Origin: Adineta steineri
Lineage: Eukaryota > Rotifera > Eurotatoria > Adinetida > Adinetidae
Assembly (NCBI GenBank): GCA_905250115.1
Contig: CAJNOI010000133.1
Coordinates: forward strand, 189,935-253,934
Direction of reading: 5' to 3'
DNA length: 64,000 nucleotides
Of this stretch, positions 49,301 to 60,300 are shown one piece after another; the first letter of the stretch is position 1; each line of letters starts with the position of its first letter. The translations under genes were made by a program, and so were the position numbers. The notes under the pieces are model-generated. The model saw only the letters and a program-made list of their open reading frames with translations. It did not search any database and was not told the DNA's origin.

Positions 49301-51109
49301 CTACAATGTACAATTGAAAATATTAATTGTGATTGTTCATCAGATTCACTTTGTATTGGCATTGTAAACGATCGATCGATTTGCTTGTGTCCACTTCATA
49401 AAACTGGTCCTCGATGTTACGTTCGCCCTATGTGCCAGCACGATTCATGTAAAAATGGCGGTCAGTGTATATCAAAAGAGGATCCAGAGTCGTTAAGTGC
49501 TTTGAAATGCATGTGTGCACCAGGCTTTCGTGGAACGACATGTGAATTTAAAGATGCCCAGATTGAATTATCATTTCATGATGTTGAAATCCCTCAATCT
49601 GTATTGCTTTATTTGATTGCCGTTCAAGTAGACAATGATCCCGTGATTATTATGAGTTCAAAGAAGATTCGTCTTGATCAGTATAAAACAATACTGTTTA
49701 CAGCATTGTTGTCCAATCTCATTTTTGCTCGAATTCATGATGAATATTACCTTTTATATAAAGAAGTAAAGGCCAAATATTCACCTTTTCTCGCTATTGA
49801 AATAAAATCTTCTCAACAATGCTTGCCAATTGATACATTCCTAGACAAACGTACAGTTGCCTTTCCGTTATTGCGTCGAGCTAAATACTATCATGTTATT
49901 TGCAAGAATCATCGTCAATTAACTTGTTTATATGATAAAGAAGCGTTTCTGTGTTTATGTAACAATGATCGATTTGCTAACTGTTTTTATTTTAATTTTA
50001 CCGAAGAATTGAGCTGCCAAGGACAGAATCATTGCGAGAACGATGGTAAATGCTTTCAAGACGATCCATACTGTCCGACGAGCACTATGTGTGCATGCAA
50101 TGAATGTTATTTTGGTGGACAATGTCAATTTACAACAAAAGGATCTGTTCTTTCGCTTGATACTATTCTTGGGTATCAAATTCGTCAACACCTTTCGGTT
50201 TCTCATCAGTCTACTCCAGTCAAAGTGAGTATTGGTATTACATCATTAATGCTGTTCATAGGTCTTGTTAGTGGTATATTGTCGGCGATGACGTTCAGTT
50301 CAAAAAACGTTCGAGAAGTTGGTTGTGGATTATATCTTTTTGCTTCATCTATTCTTTCAATTATCACCACTATTATTTTGACTGTTAAAATTTGGTTACT
50401 GATTATTACTCAATCTCTATGGGTTACAAATCATATCATTCTTTTGATCAATTGTAATTCAATAGAATTTATACTTCGATGTTTACCAGCTATTGGAGAT
50501 TGGTTGACTGCATGCGTAGCTATTGAAAGAACGTTTGTGATAATAAACGGTGTAAATTTCAATAAAAAGAGAAGCAAAGAAATTGCTCCGTGGATTATTG
50601 TCGGAGTAATCATCTTTTGTTTTGCTAGTGGTATTCAAGATCCAATACATCGAAAATTAATACATGACAAAGAAGAAGAGAGAACATGGTGTATTGCACG
50701 ATATTCATTGAAACTGCAAATTTATGATTCTACTATACATCTTGTTCATTTTATTATTCCATTTTCTATTAATCTTATCTCAGCGATTCTAATCATTATA
50801 TTAGAAGCTCGAACACACTCGAATGCTCGTAAAAAGCAACCGTATAAACAATATTTACGAGAGCAGTTTCGAGAGCATAAACATCTTATTATTAGTCCAT
50901 GTGCACTTGTTATTATCGGTGTACCTCGTCTTATAATCTCATTTCTATCTGGATGCATGAAGTCTCTTCGTAATCCTTGGCTATTTCTCTTTGGATATTT
51001 TATTTCATTTTTACCAACATTATTAATTCCTCTCCTTTATTTACTTCCTTCAAAGACTTATACGAAAGAATTGCAAATTGTTGTTCGACGGTGTCTACAT
51101 CGAAATTAA
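46349..51109 (+). CDS. LDLa/EGF-repeat seven-helix receptor
   Basis: A single exon of 1586 codons. A signal peptide begins MNSYIIFLTFYLLLSKTQTQ (ATG 46349; the frame is open a little earlier but only from a TTG). The ectodomain has about six LDLa modules with the acidic Ca2+ box (CDGQIHCIGSGVDETNC, DCLDVSDEH, DCFEKTDET, CDGAWTCLNGADELNC, DCLGGTDERG). EGF modules follow, among them CGNHGHCAVY...CRCDPGWTGLQC and CKNGGQCIS...CAPGFRGTTC, with another near 50010-50130. From residue about 1290, seven hydrophobic segments follow without a GPS site. Helix 3 ends AVEREF-like (ACVAIERTFVI). The plan is a bdelloid-abundant receptor family with low-density-lipoprotein-receptor-like binding modules. Ligand and signalling are unknown. 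Confidence 0.85.
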   Translation: MNSYIIFLTFYLLLSKTQTQFNLYYTHYANDTNWYYDCLYYKALDPIVKLNVKTDYRIPYQIIQYCIRPTESQNKDHKTLINGSILSVFTFGELSKQNISTSDLLSWSAPVDLIERYEQYIATLNSSLESEEFYNCTSSWFGSFCQYTFNLDATFDNIVKQTFEAKYTKDCDLRLILPRITNMTCYEHLKCNRGPTPMCLDWHEICDGQIHCIGSGVDETNCFELEKNECENDQYRCHNGMCIPEQFLNDDPVYPDCLDVSDEHFYSKAVDQCKDLHECLVDPTFRCEDVNYPIDFLLTQRRSRPSKQHGFNTQNKEEFLAMLHTFDNRRHITFDHSILLNQEHTNLTYECWLLMSCLTFGRFTDMCDTVCSTRFCYLRIQSRCNTTAYVIFPTMPVFHGHVLFGYWTETIVPYHNIIDRPMIKPDFLCYDVQRCPFFPYHFKIDNYTCIDNRTIDLSDWDYIRGYFYRCLTIDQSGNETHCIHSSLFHCPGTSKCISKHRLVDGISDCFEKTDETYNDSCKLNHKHRFRCSSENKCISPILVQDRVGNCYGKEDETVPMYNKLFYENLCNGYTHNLPILVNGQNETDETNCEQWPCNNLYTRCDGAWTCLNGADELNCNPLSKCYPDYHECISPTTFDIICLPLNQSNDGKMDCLGGTDERGYCRNLYPGFFFSNYHCWNETKCHISDCAGPRACFFEKDTGFEQVCNTNQSIKAIVKSLDIDGHLIRPPTHPADSYSFPRYKYFTLHSSDYFPLKPTHTSLTQMDKIFYQSDEHVLKKNTQLSVIQYGSEVLNKIIDFRRAWICNRGVLVYVGTELAEHCLCPPSYYGDRCQFQSQRVSLTVKFRKECTLNCHGVYGIVLTLIDQNHTTYSYEQLTYIPTNNCTMKYNLYFLYGPHSKDMTKNYTVDIHAYNKADLTYYTSWTLPVQFPFLPVNRMAAFLIIPPYTMDIFDNCTLECGNHGHCAVYTNNKKQFCRCDPGWTGLQCTIENINCDCSSDSLCIGIVNDRSICLCPLHKTGPRCYVRPMCQHDSCKNGGQCISKEDPESLSALKCMCAPGFRGTTCEFKDAQIELSFHDVEIPQSVLLYLIAVQVDNDPVIIMSSKKIRLDQYKTILFTALLSNLIFARIHDEYYLLYKEVKAKYSPFLAIEIKSSQQCLPIDTFLDKRTVAFPLLRRAKYYHVICKNHRQLTCLYDKEAFLCLCNNDRFANCFYFNFTEELSCQGQNHCENDGKCFQDDPYCPTSTMCACNECYFGGQCQFTTKGSVLSLDTILGYQIRQHLSVSHQSTPVKVSIGITSLMLFIGLVSGILSAMTFSSKNVREVGCGLYLFASSILSIITTIILTVKIWLLIITQSLWVTNHIILLINCNSIEFILRCLPAIGDWLTACVAIERTFVIINGVNFNKKRSKEIAPWIIVGVIIFCFASGIQDPIHRKLIHDKEEERTWCIARYSLKLQIYDSTIHLVHFIIPFSINLISAILIIILEARTHSNARKKQPYKQYLREQFREHKHLIISPCALVIIGVPRLIISFLSGCMKSLRNPWLFLFGYFISFLPTLLIPLLYLLPSKTYTKELQIVVRRCLHRN

Positions 51110-51130
51110 TCTAATAACTCTTTTGAAGTA

Positions 51131-51215
51131 TTGGGAAGGTGTGGGTGTGGGTGGGTATGGATGCTGGTGTGGACGTGGACGTATCTCACCTCCGCACGCA
51201 CCCTTAGCCACACCA
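51131..51215. repeat. TGTGGG fold-back just after the receptor gene
   Basis: GGGAAGGTGTGGGTGTGGGT and GGTGTGGACGTGGACG, then CTCACCTCCGCACGCACCC and GCCACACC. It starts about 20 bases past the stop codon, so it lies in the 3' UTR or at its end. Confidence 0.8.
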
Positions 51216-52011
51216 TAACTTAGTCGGAGTGTATGACTTGTTAGTGTGTTCCTTTTTGAATTATTTTCTTTACTTTTGAATAAAACACACAAATTTTTTC
51301 TTCATTATTGTTTTTTTTTATTATTTTTTTATTTGGAAACTGGTGTATATCTACAATGATCTCGATGCTGTTTAGAGAATAAATAAGTGCATACTATGTG
51401 CATGTAATGTGTTCGCTATAGCAATGTCTCTTCTGTTTTCTATGTCATCGTTCAGAGTTGACGAATACATGTTAATATTAGTAGAATGACAATTTAATGT
51501 TTTATTTTTGTTCAGAAGGGATCTAGGACGTTACTTTTCATTTCTTCTTCTTTTTCTTTTTCTCTCGTCGTATTTATTGCTATAAATTGTGACGAGTGAA
51601 ACGTATTAATAAACTTTGTATGAATCTTATTCTTACACCTAATCGATCTAGTAGTATGACTAAACTTATGTCTTTTAGAATATATGGTGAAAGTCGACGA
51701 TCTTTGTTTGTAAAGCCCAATACTTCAATGGATTGTATATTTGAAATTTTATAAAATTTGGGTGTGGGTGTGTGTGTGATTATTCTCTTTATCTTTACCT
51801 TCACACACACTCACACCCTCAGAATATAGAGTAGCTATATTTTAGGTAGTGACAACTCATCAGCTTTAACTTCCTATATGAATGCTTTGGGTTCAGCTTT
51901 AATACGAGTAGATATTATTCAGGAATACATTCAATATCCAAAAAAATGCATCGATTTATCATTTAAACAACTATTCATTATTGTAAACATAAGATAGATT
52001 CGAATCGTTGA
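51216..52011. other. Intergenic with one fold-back
   Basis: No gene recognised. Confidence 0.45.
51757..51825. repeat. TGTGGG fold-back
   Basis: TTTGGGTGTGGGTGTGTGTG, a loop with TTCTCTTTATCTTTAC, then CTTCACACACACTCACACCC and TCAG. Confidence 0.8.
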
Positions 52012-52066
52012 CGGTGTGAGTGAGAGGTCGATGATACACATTACATCCACACCCATACCCTCAAGA
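52012..52066. repeat. TGTGGG-like fold-back at the 5' break of a pseudogene
   Basis: ACGGTGTGAGTGAGAGG, short loop, TTACATCCACACCCATACCC and TCAAGATGG. Homology of the following pseudogene to its family begins directly after it. Confidence 0.7.
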
Positions 52067-54734
52067 TGGTTGGTATCTCATGTTGATATTTTTCAACAAG
52101 TACATTCAATCTTTATCTTTTACACAAAAACTGAAGACTTTACATATTTATTTCATGAACAATCAAGTATAATAGGAGTTTATCATCGATTAGATTTTTT
52201 CTATTCAGCTCTTGAAGAACAAATTGATTTAGTAGCTAAACAATTTTTTCAATGGACACTTTATGATCAAATAAATTTCTCCAAAAGAGATTTATCAAAA
52301 CAATCAAGTGATTTTCTATGGGTGCAATTATTTTATGATGCTATTTCATATTTTCCTCATGATTAACAAGCAAAAAAAGATATGATGAATATCTTTCGTC
52401 TTTATGCTGATGAAAAATCAGAATATCAATCTAATGATGCTATTCAATGGTATTTAAATAATTTATTTCTTCAAAAATTAATAACTAAATCATTGCAAAG
52501 AAAAGACATCGATCAACTTTATCAATTAAGATATTTTCTTGTTGATCTTATCGAAAATTGTGTTAGTCGTCAACAGATGAAATTATCAAAACATGAATTA
52601 AATAATTTCAAACAAAAACAAGAACAAATAATGTCAATGAAAGGATTTCTATTAGTAAAGCAGGATTTTTTATTACCACAACGATCGGATTTAGTCGATG
52701 TTGACTTGGAAATTAAATGTAATCTAAAAGAATATCAGAATAAAAACGAAGTTTTATTTGATTTGAATACAACATTTCAATTGGAAAATACCAAAGAAAA
52801 TGATCAAAAATTTCTTATTCGATTAACTGCAGTTAGTTATGGACATATAATTAAAGAAAAATATCTTACAGATACATATCGACAAATAAAAAATTTAAGT
52901 ATTCCAATTATTTTTAGTAAATTAATGTGTGATATGAATGAATGGAATCAATCAAGAAAATATCTTCAATATTTATTAATTTATTCAAATGAACAAGATT
53001 TACGATGGATTGAATAGTTTATTAGTCAAACTTTCTATGAAATTGGACAATTGAATGAAGCACGATTATGTTATGATCGAGCGATTAAAAGTAATAAAAT
53101 TAATCTTCAAGATTCGATTGTAGTTCTTTCTGCTATTGGTAAAGTTTTATATTCACAAAGCAAATATGAAGAAGCGTACGATTTTCTTCAACAAGCATTA
53201 GAAATTCGAGAGGAATATTATGAACATTTTCATGTTGATATTACCATTAGTTTGGACAATATTTCTGATATATTAATTGATCAAAGAAAAGTATGATCAA
53301 GCACTGGAGTATCAAAAACGTGCAATGTCCATCTGCAAAGAATATTATCAATCAAATCATACATATATAGCTCTTTTACTTTATTGTACTGGTTATATTC
53401 TGTATCGACAAGAAATCTTTGAAGAAGCTCTAAATCTGAATCAACAAGCGTTGACAATAATGAAAAATTTGCGCTCATGAAGTCATCCCGATGTCCTTTA
53501 CGCTTTGACAAATATCGCACATATTAGATATGGACAAGAAATGTATGAGGAATCTTTACAATTATATCTACAAGTATTAGCAGTATTTATCCAATTGTAT
53601 TCATCTGATCATATAGACACTATTTATGCTTTGATTAATATTGGTGATATATTATTAGATGAGAACGAAAATTTTGAGCAAGCACTGGATTTTTATCAGA
53701 AATCTCTAACTATGTTAGAAAGATCTTATCCGTCCTACTATGTTTATATCGCTAACAATCTCAACTTGATTGGAAATGTTTTAGGACAACAAATGAAATT
53801 TGATCAAGTCTTGGAAATATATAATCGAGTATTAAAAATACAAGAAGATTTTTATTCACCTGAACATATTGAATTAATTGATACACTGGCGAACATTAGT
53901 CACATTTTATCTACTCAAGAAAAAATAGATCAAGCTCTTGTCTTCTCTCAACGAATATTAACAATTCGACAAAACAATTCTTCATCCGATCAGATCAATA
54001 TTAAGCATTAACAATTCAAAAGAAATGTTTTCCATTGAGTGATTTTTCGATTATTTCTACTCTTTGGTCTATCGGTAAAATTTACAAAAACCAATGTCAA
54101 TACGATCAAGCTCTAGAATATTACTAACAAGCGCTCAATATCAATGAAAAATGTTATTCGTCTAATCATATTCAATTAGCTTCAAATTTGATTTTGATTG
54201 GGAATGTTCTAAATGCACAAGAAAAATTCAATGAAGCATTAGCAATTCGAGAAAAACATTTACCATATTCGTATACAACCGTTGTAAGTAATCTAATGGA
54301 TATTGGTTGAATAAAAGTTAACCAAAACAATTTTGATGGAGCTCTTGATTATTTCTCTCCAGCAGTTACTTTACTTCAAGAATATGATCCACTTAATCAC
54401 TCTGAACTTGCCATTGGTCTCGAATGGATTGCATCTATTTAGAATCAAAAACAATGTTATCATCGTGCTACTGGATATCTTCAACAATGTTTATTCATCC
54501 AAGAAGCTAGTCTCTCTCCAAAACATGTATCGATTGCAAAAATTCTTTCTATTCTTGCTCAAGTTCATCGAAAAAGTTTTCTCACCAGATCATAAAGATA
54601 TTATTAACAGTTTAACAAATATCGCTCAATGTTATGAGCATCTTAATAAACTTGAAATAGCTTTAAAATATTATCAACGATCTTTTTCATTTGACGAGAA
54701 GCAGACGGTTAAGGATAAGATTGATCAACTCTGA
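52066..54734 (+). pseudogene. Decayed ADP-ribosyltransferase/TPR (kinesin-light-chain-like) gene
   Basis: Remnant of the bdelloid family that joins an RT6-like arginine ADP-ribosyltransferase region to TPR repeats. The N-terminal helical part (QVHSIFIFY..., WYLNNLFLQKLITKSL) is followed by a degenerate transferase region around 52600-52820 (GFLLVKQDFL, NEVLFDLNTTFQLE). Then about ten TPR units of kinesin-light-chain type (YDQALEYQKRAMSICKEYY, FEQALDFYQKSLTMLE, FDQVLEIYNRVLKIQEDFY) run to the last at 54650-54700. In-frame stops at about 52364, 53015 and 53477, a frame change near 53285, another near 54000, and more stops after 54120 show that it is dead. The start of the transferase domain is missing, cut by the fold-back. 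The repair of these breaks is not attempted here. Confidence 0.8.
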
Positions 54735-55375
54735 ATACAAATAAATGCAGAATAAGTTTAAAAAATGAACATTTTAATCTGATCATTATTCAAGAAACTA
54801 ATCAGTCACAATATCATTCCATAGAAACTTATTTCATTTTGCAAAAAAACTTTGCTTACATCAAACGAACCCAGTTCACTTGAAACAGCTACATAAAATT
54901 TTTATATTCATTGCAGAAGACTTGAATAAAGTTGCTTTACTTCCGTCAATTATAGAATATCAGAATTTTACTTGAAAATCGGATCAAGATATTTAAAAAG
55001 AACGTGCATATGCAGTTGCTTATCATATCTCGACTAATATAACAATCTATGTGTCTGTAAATAGTTGTATCTTGTTCCGTCTTTGAAAATAGAATAATTT
55101 AGTAAATAATCCAATAAGCATCATTTTTCACAGAATATTCAACAAAAAAAGAATATAAATTAAGAATCAGACTTTATAACATTTAAAATATCAAGACGAG
55201 CATTATTCAAGAGTAGTCAAATATTGTAAACTTGTTGGAAAGAAAATTTGTCTTCCTAACCGATAAACACACCTGTATGAATCATTGAAGAGAAAAAAAG
55301 AAACAATTGCATCATAAATATTTGTAATGTAGTCAAAACACAAGACAAAAATGATGTAATAAAAATAGAAATATA
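54735..55375. other. Intergenic, AT-rich
   Basis: Nothing recognised. Confidence 0.4.
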
Positions 55376-55465
55376 TCCCGCCGTCCGGAATCGAACCGAA
55401 ACCATCCGATTTCTGCGATCTATTTACTTTTACAGTCGGAGATCATACCATTAGACTACAGCGGG
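55376..55465 (-). tRNA. tRNA, probably tRNA-Tyr(GUA), with a ~19-base intron
   Basis: On the minus strand the acceptor stem CCCGCTG pairs with CGGCGGG (one G-T pair), followed by discriminator A. Position 8-9 is TA. The D arm contains GTCTAATGGTATGAT, the anticodon stem is TCCGA/TCGGA, and the T arm TTCGG-TTCGATT-CCGGA includes the perfect B box GGTTCGATTCC. The anticodon arm has 26 bases between its stem halves; with an intron after position 37 the loop reads CTGTAA plus A, anticodon GTA. Tyr tRNAs of eukaryotes normally carry such an intron, which supports the assignment. The D stem is weak. Confidence 0.75.
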
Positions 55466-56755
55466 ATGCTATTTCTTTATTTACTTCGCAATATGTGAGC
55501 AATTGACAAGTTTCAGACTCACTTCGATAAGAAATGCATTATGAAATGAACATTCCATTCCGGAATACTTATTTCCTGAAACTATGGATAAATTCATCAT
55601 TATTATGAGTTCGATCAAAATTTCTATTCTTTGTCACTCTTTCTTTTATTTGCATCCATTGTAGTATTCTTCAGATAACGACACAGTTGCAAATCAGTTA
55701 TCACACTCACATCAAAACGATAAAAAATATCGATCATTTTGTATGCTAAGGATTGTTGTCGAAACAAAATATTGTGTTGTCTAAATTCTAATGAATATTT
55801 AGAGGGAAATAGTGATTTATAGTACCACCATTGTCTCGATTCTTCTATGACACTTCATATATAGCATTAGAATTGTTACTATTTACTCAATCATAAGTAA
55901 TTTCTGTTTCTCTATGACAATAACAACAGTTATAATCATATTGTTCTCTTGAACTATGGAAATAAACAATCAATTAATATAAAATTTATGGATAAATATT
56001 GTACTTTCAATATATTCGTGTATAAAATGCATTCTTTAGTAAATAATACAATGTTATTCAAATTTTGAAAGATTATTTTTCTTCGATAAAATATTAGATG
56101 AAAGAAAAGACGTATTACCAACTTAGTTTTTCTAATATAATCATGGAGATGCTATTTTTTATTCACAAAACAACTTCACTTTTTATTTCCATTATTTTTC
56201 TATTCAAATACAATTCTCTTTTTCTGAAACAACGTAGTTTATATTATTATGATTATAATAGAATCTACATGATTTTATAAGCGCTCTGTTTCTTGTTTTG
56301 TGTACATAAAACATCAAAGCAACATACAATAAATAGAAGAAAAGTAAGGCAAACATTCACTCGAGGTTAAGCAAAAAAGTACATTAGAATGTGTTGCTAT
56401 GATAAATCAATATTTAACAAATTTTGGAATAGTAAAAATACTGTTTGTTTTAATTTGTCTAATAAATAGAATGGTAACACTGCTATATAAATATAAATCT
56501 CAAATGTGGGTGGGGATGTCTTTTCCTTTAGTCAAATATTTTTTCCTCGTTGTTATTCTACTCGGTTTGTGTATGTATACTAGTCACGACCGTAGCTTTT
56601 ATTTTCAGACACTTCACAAACAATCTATAGCACTACTTTTTGGAGTGATTAAATATTAAACGAGAGAGTTAGAGAAAATGAGAGAAAAGGGAAACAGCCA
56701 TGTTAATAACTAAAATATTTATAACAAAAAAGTTTACAAGATCAAGTCATAAAAG
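55466..56755. other. Intergenic, AT-rich
   Basis: Open frames at 56098-56280 and 56399-56659 are hydrophobic but have no domain, splice context or codon pattern to support them. Includes the likely promoter of the Kelch gene. Confidence 0.4.
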
Positions 56756-57996
56756 ATGTTTCGGATATTTTTTATTTTACTGGTAGTTTCTACTGGTGAT
56801 TGTATTGTTATCGGTAAAATAGATAATAATATATTGATTGGTAATATATCTAAATCATTATGGAATATAACGGAAAGTCAATGTATATGTGAAATGACAA
56901 ATTCAAATGGAACAATATCGACATTAAATTACTTCTCAACAAATCAAACTTGTCAATTATTTTATACAAATTCTACTTCGATCTTCATTGAATTTAATCT
57001 CAATTCTTCTTTGATATTTATAAATCAATCAGCAATATTCATAGCACAAAGTAAATATTATATAAATACTGCAAAAATATCATAGCTTCGCCATGATTGA
57101 ATGACATATATTTTCGGTATCGATTGTATTAAAAGAAATATTACTTAGTTTCGCTATCCAACGAGCTCAACATATCTGAAAAAATGTAGTAAGATTTCTT
57201 TTTTCCGGTAAAAATTCCACCTTTTTTTTAGTTTAGCAAGTTAGACGTTAGAGAAGAATGTTAATATCTTGAGGGTGTGGGTGTGGGTATGAGCTCTCTT
57301 GATTAGCACCCTCCCTTCCATAGATAGTCACACCCACACACATTTTATATACCAATAAAACTCTGTTATTAGTAGTGACTCGTACTAAAGATAAAATAAG
57401 AAATTTTTTTAGAATTACTAGTTAACATATCCAGTTTCCAAAAATCACGAAGAAATGACACTTTTTGATAATGCTGACCTTCCATGTTAATTAGTATGTA
57501 GTAGGCTATTTTCCAAAAGTCTTACATATTCATATTAAATGAGAAGTGGGTAATTTATGTGATATGTACCTTTAATTATCGTACTATAAGATTGGTACTC
57601 GATAGTAGTTTGAAAGAGTTATCGGTTCAACATTATCTCAATGTTGTCATTTGACAACATTCGGTCGGAAAGGGTTAAATAAAAATAAAAGATTTCAAGA
57701 AAAGAATCAATATGCAGATCCTATATAACTCAATTTGTGTCATTCGAAAAGTTTCTTTTTTTAGTGAACTTATAAGAAATGTAAATTGAGTTGTCAAAAT
57801 TATTATAATAGAAATACACTTAAAGTAAATATCGTAGAATTACAATTGTAATTGAAATCATCTAAACATTTCCTATTTTATTATAATCAACTCATATTTA
57901 ACGTTGATATATTTTTACAGTAAAGGAAACAAATCTTATCTAATCGTTTAGGCTCACTCTAAAATCATTTTTTCAATATAGAACCAACTACGACAT

Positions 57997-58028
<32 letters not shown>

Positions 58029-59966
58029 CCAACAGCAATACAGCGTTAGTACTATATGAAATGATATTTAGATGTTCAAACGATTATCACTAGAAATAGC
58101 GATATTTAAAAGCTTTGTTTTTAGCTATTGAATAATCGCCATCCAGATAGACAAGAATAGGGAACGTTTACTCACAGAAGTCGAAACAAGGCCAATTTTA
58201 GATAACTAGATTTGATCTACACTCATTTAAATATTGGATATCCGTGTACTGTCCAACAGTATCAGACGAAAACATTGTTGATAAAAAGATTTTCATGTGA
58301 TAGAAGTCATTAATCATTTTAGTAATCACTTACACCAACTCACTCTCAAGGTGATCCGAATAATTTTACACATTGAAGTACTAGTTGACATAATATCGAC
58401 ATGAGACATATCTATCAACACCTGATCTTATGTTTCAGGTCGTATTTGTATAGAGATGAGTAATTCAAAAAAATATCGCAAGAATATAACAAGCAAATTT
58501 CAAACTCGAGAAAAACGTCTTTCGTCACCATCAATTAACTCTTAGTATACTGATTTTCTTATAAGAAAAATGCGAGAATTATATTCTCTTACTGACAGTC
58601 ACATCCTAGCGCATACGTACATCACCCATTCAACCTGATGAAAGTACATATTGTTTCCAATTTGTTTAACTATGTAGAATGACTTCCACTCAAATTCTGA
58701 AATTTGATCATTATTCATCATAACTGAATTGTAGGACAGTGTTGGAGTGTCATCAGTTCGCGACATCGGTAGAACTCGAAAAATACCAGTAAACTCGTTT
58801 ATAATATATTTTTCATTAATTTAATTCAAAATTTCATAATAAATCTTATCTTAACCATAAAAAAAGAGAAGCTTTTTCAAGGTTTGAAATCATTTAATCT
58901 GTGATCAATAGATAGACAACTTATGCACAGAAGAGATTCGACGTCATTTTGAGAACAACATTTTTTACTCACTTTTCTGTCTTATCTAGAATGGACAACA
59001 ACAGGAAACATGAGTGTCGAAAGATGTAGTCACACAGCATCCACATTAACAAATGGATTAGTATTAGTTGCTGGTGGAGAGAATAGCAATGCTGTTCTCA
59101 ATAGTGCTGAGTTGTACAATCTATCAACAGGCACTTGGACAACCACAGGAAACATGAGTGTCGCACGATATTGGCACACAGCATCCACATTAGCAAATGG
59201 ATTAGTATTAGTTGCTGGTGGTAATGGCAATAGTGCTGAATTGTACAATCCATCAACAGGTACTTGGACAACTACAGGAAGCATGCGTGTCGCACGAGAA
59301 CTTCACACAGCATCCACATTAGCAAATGGATTAGTATTAGTTGCTGGTGGAGAGAACGGTGCTTTTCTCAATAGTTCTGAGTTGTACAATCTATCATCAG
59401 GTACTTGGACAACTACAGGAAGCATGAATGTCGCACGACAATATCACACAGCATCCACATTAGCAAATGGATTAGTATTAGTTGCTGGTGGAGAGAATAG
59501 CAATGCTGTTCTCAATAGTGCTGAATTGTACGATCCATCAGCAGGTACTTGGACAACTACAGGAAGCATGAATTTTGCTCGATTTTTGCACACAGAATCC
59601 ACATTAGCAAATGGGTATGTATTAGTTACTGGTGGACACAACAGTAGTGGTTATCTCAATAGTGCTGAGTTGTACAATCCATCAACAGGTACTTGGACAA
59701 CCACAGGAAGCATGAGTGTCGCACGATATTGGAACACAGCATCTACATTAGCAAATGGATTAGTATTAGTTGTTAGTGGATACAACGGTGGTAGTTGTCT
59801 CAATAGTGCTGAATTGTACGATCCATTAACAGGTACTTGGACAACTACAGGAAGCATGAGTGTCACACGAGGACGTCACACAGCATCCACATTAGCAAAT
59901 GGACAAGTATTAGTTGCTGGTGGAGACGGCAGTAGTGGTTTTCTCAATAGTGTTGAGCTTTATTAA
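56756..59966 (+). CDS. Secreted Kelch-repeat protein with PAN-like N-terminus and Thr-rich linker
   Basis: Three exons fit in phase: 56756-57050, 57982-58044 and 58990-59966 give 444 residues. Exon 1 has a signal peptide (MFRIFFILLVVSTGDC) and a small Cys domain with ITESQCICEM and NQTCQLFYTNS. Exon 2 encodes a Thr/Ser linker (PTTTSTTTSTTTTSTPTA). Exon 3 has seven Kelch units of the form MSVARYWHTASTLANGLVLVAGG...LNSAELYNPSTGTWTTTGS, enough for one beta-propeller. The units are unusually alike even at the DNA level, a sign of recent expansion or gene conversion. The propeller is probably an extracellular binding surface; a galactose-oxidase-like enzyme is not supported, as no catalytic Tyr-Cys context is visible. 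The first intron holds a fold-back. Confidence 0.8.
57268..57345. repeat. TGTGGG fold-back in the first intron of the Kelch gene
   Basis: CTTGAGGGTGTGGGTGTGGG, a loop of about 45 bases, then AGTCACACCCACACACA. The left arm is a perfect match to the family consensus. Confidence 0.85.
59150..59960 (+). repeat. Tandem coding repeat, ~135-147 bp units (Kelch)
   Basis: Seven units share long identical stretches such as CACACAGCATCCACATTAGC and TTGGACAACTACAGGAAGC. Lengths vary by multiples of three only, so the frame is kept. Confidence 0.85.
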
Positions 59967-60110
59967 TCGATATAAGCAGAATGACATTTTCTTTTGTCAA
60001 CTGAATTATATTTTTTTATATATAATCAAGCTATTTAATCATTCACATTTCTTAATACATTATCATTTATCAAATAATATATGAGTTGTAGTAATATCTC
60101 GAAGTCATCT

Positions 60111-60170
60111 TGAGGATGAGTGGGTGTAGGTGTCAGTAGAGAGAAACGACGCACACCCACACCCTCGCTT
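60111..60170. repeat. TGTGGG fold-back
   Basis: CTTGAGGATGAGTGGGTGTA, a loop with AGAGAGAAACG, then CGCACACCCACACCCTCGC. Confidence 0.8.
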
Positions 60171-60179
60171 TTTGTTAAC

Positions 60180-60300
60180 AAAACTTCGGAGTTTTTCGGA
60201 GTCGAAGTCAAAAAAATAAAAATCCTCGGAGTCAGAGTCGTGGATACAAAATTTTTCGGTGTCGGAGTCGGAGTCAAAAAAAGTTGACTCCGCAGGTCCC
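60180..60300. repeat. Degenerate GGAGTC/TCGGAG repeat tract
   Basis: Several TTCGGAGT, TCGGAGTC and GGAGTCGGAGTC copies separated by A-rich spacers (GTCAAAAAAA), ending TTGACTCCGCAGG. It directly follows the fold-back. The minus-strand frame through it is a by-product. Confidence 0.65.

Noticed and set aside
52066-54734. Alternative genetic code (TAA/TAG read as Gln) to explain in-frame stops
   Set aside because: Neighbouring genes use normal stops, and this locus also has TGA stops and frameshifts, so decay is the simpler reading.
56399-56659. Possible small membrane protein
   Set aside because: Only hydrophobicity supports it; no homology or gene context.
59030-59866. Minus-strand open frames within the Kelch exon
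   Set aside because: Shadows of the repeated Kelch coding sequence.
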